From an uncultured Kiritimatiellota bacterium (lineage in GTDB: Bacteria; Verrucomicrobiota; Kiritimatiellia; RFP12; DVOR01), in assembly GCA_944389945.1 (NCBI GenBank), contig CALXOF010000021.1:1-34477 (forward strand): a stretch of DNA of 34,477 bases. The letters are read 5' to 3'. A program made the position numbers and the translations under genes. Below, one piece after another: positions 30,097 to 34,477 of the stretch (its first letter is position 1; the number at the start of each line of letters is the position of its first letter). Below the pieces are notes generated by a model, which saw only the letters and a list, made by a program, of their open reading frames with translations, ran no database searches and was not told the origin of the DNA.

Positions 30097-31084
30097 GTTT
30101 CTGCTCCACGGTTTGGTAATGGGAGATGAGTTGCTCGTCAAGGATGGCGGCGGCATCAATGCCGGAGCTCCTCATCTTGTAGGTGGCGGCGGCGGTCTCC
30201 ACCACGTTGACGAAGTCGCGCCCCGCGGCAACGGGGATGACAAGACGTTGGATGGGATGGCCCAGCACTTCGCTGGTCTTGACGTCAGACCCCACGCGGT
30301 CGATGTCGTCATCCGGCCCACACCGGCGCAGGGAGACGATGAGGTCAAGCCTGCTCTCGGGACGGACCGCGGAGATGCCAAAGAGGGTGGGGATGTGCAA
30401 GAGCCCCAACCCGCGGATCTCCATGAAGCCACGCATATGGTCCGGTGCCGCGCCCCACAGCGCACCGTGGGCGTCCACCCATAGGCGGGTGACGTCGTCG
30501 GCGATGAGGGCGCACCCTTGGCGAACCAAGCCGAGCGCGGTCTCGCTCTTCCCGATGCCGGGAGGCCCCTCGAGGAGAACGCCCACACCACGCACATCCA
30601 CCAGAGACCCATGCACGGTGGCGCGGGGACTGGTGAGTTCGTGCAGGAGGAGCGACCCCACGCGGAAGACGGCGAAGGACTTCTGACGCGTGGCAAGCAC
30701 GGGGACAGACATTTGGTCGGCCAAGGCCAACAGCTCCCCGTCCAGCGACTCCTTGTCGGCGGCGCACAGAATGATGCAAGGCACGTCGCGCCGCAGGAGT
30801 TCCTGCCAACGCTCGCGGCGGCAATTCGCCTCCAGCGTGCGCAGGTAGGTCAGCTCGGAGCGGCCGAACAGTTGCATCTGGCGCCAGGCAAAATAGTCGT
30901 AGAAACCCGTGAGCGCCAGTCCGGGCCGGTGCAACACGGGTTCTAGGATTACCCGTCCCAGACCTTTCTCCCCAGCCAGCAGTTCCAAGCCCAAGGGATC
31001 GAACGCGGCATGCAGGAAGCGCCCCACCGTGAGGGAATCGGCGGGGACGGTGCTGATGGTCAAGGGACGGATTTCTCCGGCCAT
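30089..31084 (-). CDS. hprK: HPr kinase/phosphorylase
   Basis: The 331-aa protein has the two-domain HprK layout. The C-terminal kinase domain has Walker A GPPGIGKS (173-180), the catalytic H158 (TVHGSLVDV), D196/D197 in LIADDV and the signature MEIRGLGLLHI. It phosphorylates Ser48 of HPr with ATP and reverses it with phosphate. Its position directly before ptsH with an 8-nt overlap makes the substrate clear. It is 14 nt after hpf. Confidence 0.95.
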   Translation of the reverse strand: MAGEIRPLTISTVPADSLTVGRFLHAAFDPLGLELLAGEKGLGRVILEPVLHRPGLALTGFYDYFAWRQMQLFGRSELTYLRTLEANCRRERWQELLRRDVPCIILCAADKESLDGELLALADQMSVPVLATRQKSFAVFRVGSLLLHELTSPRATVHGSLVDVRGVGVLLEGPPGIGKSETALGLVRQGCALIADDVTRLWVDAHGALWGAAPDHMRGFMEIRGLGLLHIPTLFGISAVRPESRLDLIVSLRRCGPDDDIDRVGSDVKTSEVLGHPIQRLVIPVAAGRDFVNVVETAAATYKMRSSGIDAAAILDEQLISHYQTVEQKHE

Positions 31085-31098
31085 GATGGCCTCCGGCC

Positions 31099-31428
31099 TT
31101 ACTTGGCGGCCTCCGCGGCCTGGGCGGCTTTACGCGCGGGCTCAACGTAGGCCTTGGCGCGTTTCTTGCGGATCTGGGTCTCGACCTTGGCGGCGGCCAT
31201 GTCGACGGCGGCACGCATGGAGGTGTCGGTATTGGCGGTGCCCACGAACTTCTCGTCTTTACGCTGGGCGATGATTTCCGCAGCGCAGAGTTTGTTCTGG
31301 AAATCCATCACCACGCGGACCGACTCGACCATGGGGAAGGCTTCCCCGATCTGCTCTCCGCGCTGCCGGGCATATTCCCGGAAGGCCTCGGAAATGTTTT
31401 TATGACGGGCATTGACTTCTACTGTCAT
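31099..31428 (-). CDS. hpf: Ribosome hibernation-promoting factor (short HPF/RaiA family)
   Basis: The 109-aa protein has the S30AE fold: VNARHKNISEAFREYARQ at the N-terminus, then the strand VRVVMDFQNKLCAAEIIAQ and DTSMRAAVDMAAAKVETQIRKKR. It ends in an Ala/Lys-rich tail (KAAQAAEAAK) without the dimerisation domain of long HPF. It binds the 30S decoding centre in stationary phase. ATG 31428 follows AGGCAGG; the upstream in-frame ATG lies inside lptB. The place of rpoN, often found between lptB and hpf, is only 40 nt here. Confidence 0.88.
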   Translation of the reverse strand: MTVEVNARHKNISEAFREYARQRGEQIGEAFPMVESVRVVMDFQNKLCAAEIIAQRKDEKFVGTANTDTSMRAAVDMAAAKVETQIRKKRAKAYVEPARKAAQAAEAAK

Positions 31429-31468
31429 GTTGCACCTGCCTTTCTGCTTGGGTTGGTGTTGCTCGGCT

Positions 31469-32260
31469 TCACATACGGAAGTTTTCGCCGAGGTAAGAGT
31501 GTCTGGCTTCGGGGTTCTCAATCAACTCCCGGCTCGTGCCCTCGCAGAGCACGCGCCCCTCAAAAACGATGTACGCGCGGTCAACGATATCCAGCGTCTC
31601 GCGCACGTTGTGGTCGGTGATGATGACGCCCAGGCCCTGCGCCTTCAGTCCGCGCACGATGTTCTGAATGTCGTCCACCGCCAACGGGTCGACGCCCGCG
31701 AAGGGCTCGTCGAGCATCAGGATGGCGGGCTTGCGCACCAACGCTCGGGCGATTTCCAACTTGCGCCGTTCGCCGCCGCTCAGCGTGTAGGCCGGCTGCT
31801 TCGCCACTTTCGTCAGTCCCAGCGAGGTCAGGAGCTCGTCCAATCGTTCCCGTTTCTCGGCCTTGGAGAGCTTCACGGTCTCCAAGATGGCCAGAACGTT
31901 GTCCTCCACGCTCAGCCGCCGGAAGATGCTTGGCTCCTGCGCCAGGTAGCCCAGGCCGATGCGCGCACGCTTGTAGACCGGCATGTGCGTGATGTCCTGT
32001 CCGCGGAAGCGCACCGTGCCGGCATTGGGCCGCACCAGTCCCACCACCATATAGAAGGTCGTCGTCTTGCCGGCGCCGTTCGGTCCCAGCAACCCCACGC
32101 ACTCGCCACACCGGGCGTTGATGGAGATACCGTTGACCACTGTGCGCGTACCGTAGATCTTTACCAGACCCACGGCGGAGACGTCGGGCTCGCCTGCCGA
32201 TGTGCCGGACATCGCGTCTTGGGGCGCGAGGTTGGGCATCTGTTCCGGGGCATCCGTCAT
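31469..32260 (-). CDS. lptB: LPS export ABC transporter ATP-binding protein
   Basis: The 263-aa ATPase has Walker A GPNGAGKTT (59-67), the Q-loop LAQEPSIF, the signature LSGGERRKLEIARAL, Walker B ILMLDEPFAGVDP and the H-loop ITDHN. SYLGENFRM is a typical LptB C-terminus. It powers LPS extraction from the inner membrane with LptFG, which are not in the window. The first about 25 residues are extra relative to the family; the start overlaps the lptA stop (ATGA), supporting it. M17 is an alternative. Confidence 0.95.
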   Translation of the reverse strand: MTDAPEQMPNLAPQDAMSGTSAGEPDVSAVGLVKIYGTRTVVNGISINARCGECVGLLGPNGAGKTTTFYMVVGLVRPNAGTVRFRGQDITHMPVYKRARIGLGYLAQEPSIFRRLSVEDNVLAILETVKLSKAEKRERLDELLTSLGLTKVAKQPAYTLSGGERRKLEIARALVRKPAILMLDEPFAGVDPLAVDDIQNIVRGLKAQGLGVIITDHNVRETLDIVDRAYIVFEGRVLCEGTSRELIENPEARHSYLGENFRM

Positions 32261-32811
32261 TTGCCAAGCCCTCCAAGATCCTTCGTGGCGTTCGCCGGGA
32301 AGGTGAGCGTGGGGTTGGGGAAGACTTCGATACGTTCTTCATTGGTCCAAATGGTGATTTTATCGCCGGTCACCGTGCGCGTCTGGCCGTCCGCCAGGCT
32401 GACGAGCTTCGCGTTGCCCACCATCACCAGGCGTCCATCCGCCTCGGTGTAGACGGCCTTGTCGCAGAAGGCCTGCCGGTCGGCGTTGGTCACCTTCACG
32501 TCGCCCAGCACTACCAGGCGATCCAGCTCGTTCTCCGCCGTCGTGAAGACGAACATCTTCTTGGCGGTCATCAGGAAGCGCGCGTCGTCCACCACCACGT
32601 CATCGGTGAGGATGGCCACGCCCTCCTTGGAGTTGTACTCCATGTGCTTGGCCGTGATTTTGGTGTCCCGCAGTTCCATCTCTTCTTTGGCGGCGGGCTG
32701 CTCGGGGGCCGTCAACGCCTCACGCGCGGCGGCCATGCCGTCATCCTCGGCCTCCGCGGCGAAAGCCGCTGCGCACCAAGCCATCATTGTCATTGCAAGC
32801 AATCGTTTCAT
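32257..32811 (-). CDS. lptA: LPS transport periplasmic protein LptA-like (OstA domain)
   Basis: The 184-aa protein has a signal peptide (MKRLLAMTMMAWCAAAFA) and one OstA beta-jellyroll domain: ITAKHMEYNSKEGVAILTDD, then LDRLVVLGDVKVTN and RLVMVGNAKLVS, ending in GDKITIWTNEERIEV. It should bridge LPS between LptC and LptD across the periplasm. An acidic linker (about 20-45) precedes the domain. It overlaps lptB by 4 nt. Confidence 0.9.
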   Translation of the reverse strand: MKRLLAMTMMAWCAAAFAAEAEDDGMAAAREALTAPEQPAAKEEMELRDTKITAKHMEYNSKEGVAILTDDVVVDDARFLMTAKKMFVFTTAENELDRLVVLGDVKVTNADRQAFCDKAVYTEADGRLVMVGNAKLVSLADGQTRTVTGDKITIWTNEERIEVFPNPTLTFPANATKDLGGLGK

Positions 32812-32823
32812 CTCAATCCTCGT

Positions 32824-33384
32824 TTAGAACATCCCACGCTTGGTCAAATCGGCGCCTTTGAGCCGTTCGGTTTCAATCTGCGCGCTTTGGATTACCTTGA
32901 CGTACTCCGAACCAAAGTCCGCCAGTGCGCCGTTGCCCGTTAGGGTGTCCCCATCGCGGACAATCTTCACATGTCCCTTCGCCACGGCCAGCTCTGCCTC
33001 GCGATCCACCGAGGCCTCATCGGCCCAGAGCGTCGAGGTCAAAGTGCCGGCCTCGTTAAAGGTTTCCACGCGCACACGCACGCCGCGCAACTTCATCATG
33101 TCCTCAGAGAGCCATCCTTCTTCCGCATGGAGCACCACCTCTTCGCGACCGTTCGGGAAACTCCGCACCGGGATGCGCAACCCCACAGAGGGCTCGCCCA
33201 ACTCCTCTCGCGGCGTCTTCAGTCCCAGAATCAGCGCCTTGTAACGCTCGGGGTTGCCCGGCGCGGTGTAACGTGCCACCGCCTCCGGCGACACGCCCAC
33301 CGTCTCCTCCCACGTTGGGGCGGAAGGCTCGGCGAAGAGCGGCGCCGCGGTCAGCGCCAAGAGGATGGTAAGCCACCGATTCAT
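32824..33384 (-). CDS. lptC: LptC-like LPS export protein
   Basis: The 186-aa protein has an N-terminal hydrophobic segment (WLTILLALTAAPLFAEP) that may be cleaved rather than kept as the membrane anchor usual in LptC. An LptC-type beta domain follows from about residue 90, with WADEASVDREAELAVAKGHV and DGDTLTGNGALADFG. The name rests on that domain and on the order kdsA-lptC-lptA-lptB. The ATG overlaps the kdsA stop by one base (TGATG). The segment between signal and domain (YTAPGNPERYKALILGLK) is unlike E. coli LptC. Confidence 0.78.
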   Translation of the reverse strand: MNRWLTILLALTAAPLFAEPSAPTWEETVGVSPEAVARYTAPGNPERYKALILGLKTPREELGEPSVGLRIPVRSFPNGREEVVLHAEEGWLSEDMMKLRGVRVRVETFNEAGTLTSTLWADEASVDREAELAVAKGHVKIVRDGDTLTGNGALADFGSEYVKVIQSAQIETERLKGADLTKRGMF

Positions 33385-34211
33385 CAAGAATGAACCACCT
33401 TGTGGATGTTGATTAGCTTCGTCAGCAACTCTTCCAGCGCGCTGAAGGCGATGGCGTTGGCCGCATCGGAAAGCGCCTCGGGCGGATTGAAGTGGGTCTC
33501 CATGAAGACGCCGTCCACCCCCGTCGCCACGGCCGCGCGCGCCAAGGCCGGTGCCCAACGGCCATCGCCGCCGCTTCCGCTACCCAGTCCGCCGGGCCGC
33601 TGCACGCTGTGTGTGGCGTCGAAGACCACAGGATAGCCCAGCTCGCGCATCACTAGCAGCGAACGCATGTCCGCCACCAGGTTGTGGTAACCGAAGCTCG
33701 CCCCGCGCTCCGTGAGCACGATGCGGTTGTTCCCTTCGCTCTCCACCTTGCGCACCACGTTGACCATGTCCTCGGGGGCTAGGAACTGCCCCTTCTTGAT
33801 GTTCACCACGCGGCCCGTCTTCGCCGCCGCCACCACCAGGTCGGTCTGGCGACAGAGGAACGCCGGAATCTGGAGCACGTCGCACACTTCGGCCACCGGG
33901 GCGCACTGCCACGGCTCATGCACGTCCGTCACAATTGGCACATTGAAGCGGGCCTTCACCTCCGCCAGGGTCTCCAGACCCTTCTCCAGCCCTGGCCCAC
34001 GATAGGCCGACAGGCTCGTGCGGTTGGCCTTGTCGAAAGATGCCTTGAAAATGTAAGGGATATTCAGCTTCCCCGTCAGCCCCACCAAGGCCTCGGCCAA
34101 CTCCAGGCACGCTTCATGGCTCTCAATGACGCAGGGCCCCGCCATCAGCGTCAACCCGCCATCTCCGAACGCCACGCGCTCATTCACCTTCACAATCCTG
34201 CAATCGGCCAT
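33384..34211 (-). CDS. kdsA: 3-deoxy-8-phosphooctulonate synthase
   Basis: The 275-aa barrel enzyme condenses PEP with arabinose 5-phosphate to make Kdo-8-phosphate for lipid A core. Motifs: LMAGPCVIES, FKASFDKANRTS, IVTDVHEP, IKKGQF, NRIVLTERGASFGY and VFDATHSVQRPGG. The cysteine in GPCVIES, where E. coli has Asn in GMNVLES, marks the metal-dependent class. AAGGAGG precedes ATG 34211. It is the first gene of the operon that continues through lptCAB to the pseudopilins. Confidence 0.96.
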   Translation of the reverse strand: MADCRIVKVNERVAFGDGGLTLMAGPCVIESHEACLELAEALVGLTGKLNIPYIFKASFDKANRTSLSAYRGPGLEKGLETLAEVKARFNVPIVTDVHEPWQCAPVAEVCDVLQIPAFLCRQTDLVVAAAKTGRVVNIKKGQFLAPEDMVNVVRKVESEGNNRIVLTERGASFGYHNLVADMRSLLVMRELGYPVVFDATHSVQRPGGLGSGSGGDGRWAPALARAAVATGVDGVFMETHFNPPEALSDAANAIAFSALEELLTKLINIHKVVHS

Positions 34212-34241
34212 TCGTCTGCCTCCTTACGTCGTTATAAGCAT

Positions 34242-34250
34242 ACTCTACCA
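34242..34250 (-). promoter_or_regulatory. Extended -10 promoter of the kdsA operon
   Basis: On the minus strand TGG-TAGAGT lies 30 nt before ATG 34211. CTGGCA, 18 bp further upstream of the hexamer, is a possible -35 (four of six). The overlapping TATGCT (34237-34242) is an alternative -10. Confidence 0.5.
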
Positions 34251-34274
34251 CATTCCCCGCAAAAATGCCAGATT

Positions 34275-34313
34275 TCAATAGTGTCTGGGAAAAGTTTTCC
34301 GCAAAGAGACGAC
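34275..34313 (+). repeat. Dispersed repeat, partial copy 3
   Basis: TGTCTGGGAAAA, six bases, then CCGCAAAGAGACG match the first 30 bases of the repeats at 1995 and 12136 (minus). It again begins upstream of a promoter and points away from the gene (kdsA). CCAGA/TCTGG (34268-34288) makes an inverted repeat at its edge. Confidence 0.5.
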
Positions 34314-34408
34314 TCTTGCAGGAAAGTTAGAGGTTACCACTGGGCGTACATGCGTGTGCCCTCTCATGCTCAACTTCCTAAGCCAAAAGACCTTTAAAAC
34401 AAGGACTT

Positions 34409-34430
34409 TCACACGTTTTTTAACGTGTGA
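34409..34430. repeat. Perfect 9-bp inverted repeat
   Basis: TCACACGTT-TTTT-AACGTGTGA is a perfect hairpin or operator-like site in the divergent region beyond kdsA. No T-tract follows. No gene is visible between 34212 and the window end; the region may hold the control signals of a gene beyond it. Confidence 0.55.
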
Positions 34431-34477
34431 TTGGGAGACAGAGAATGGAGGCCAAGTTAATCTAGAAAGGGAACTTG

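Overview
The window looks like a chromosomal stretch from a GC-rich, Gram-negative bacterium of the PVC superphylum, most plausibly a gut or rumen member of Kiritimatiellota/Lentisphaerota. This is inferred from gene content: Kdo and Lpt lipopolysaccharide genes, an HprK/HPr/EI phosphotransferase set outside Firmicutes, pseudopilins, a secreted GH84 hexosaminidase and a eukaryote-like IleS. No rRNA or other phylogenetic marker RNA was recognised, so the lineage is an inference. No phage, insertion sequence, CRISPR or tRNA was found. About 30 protein genes are supported.

Left part (1-9.5 kb): an NYN-domain protein with two duplicated zinc ribbons (+) converges on an RsuA/RluB-type pseudouridine synthase (-). 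Then comes an 840-bp gene-free stretch packed with repeats, a strong promoter and a candidate structured RNA. It is followed by a MATE exporter, a secreted GH84 hexosaminidase, a macrodomain protein with a C-terminal helical domain, a stand-alone VWA protein and dihydroorotase.

Middle (9.5-19.2 kb): hisC-hisB-hisA, then an operon-like run htpG-dnaX-ybaB-recR-rlmN followed by a Pro/Ala-rich membrane-anchored protein, a multi-TM protein and a phosphoribosyltransferase, with most junctions overlapping or within 21 nt.

Right part (19.4-34.2 kb, all minus strand): a small secreted WVPGHW-repeat protein; an operon of class IV aminotransferase, PTS EIIA and ileS; and an 11-gene operon kdsA-lptC-lptA-lptB-hpf-hprK-ptsH-ptsI-yihY-pseudopilin-pseudopilin. 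The last joins LPS synthesis and export with ribosome hibernation and a regulatory PTS. No sugar permease (EIIB/EIIC) is present and rpoN is absent from its usual place beside lptB and hpf.

The most unusual material is intergenic. Four small repeat families recur in the gaps: (i) an element of four palindromic boxes phased about 23 bp apart, in two copies; (ii) a roughly 100-bp element pointing away from the rsuA-like gene and htpG, with a shorter relative at kdsA; (iii) CAGATT arrays ending in a GCGTGC/GCACGC hairpin; (iv) GAGAAC-rich arrays. Most transcription units begin at an extended -10 promoter of the form TGn-TATRCT, and two of these lie so close to the start codon that the mRNA should be nearly leaderless.
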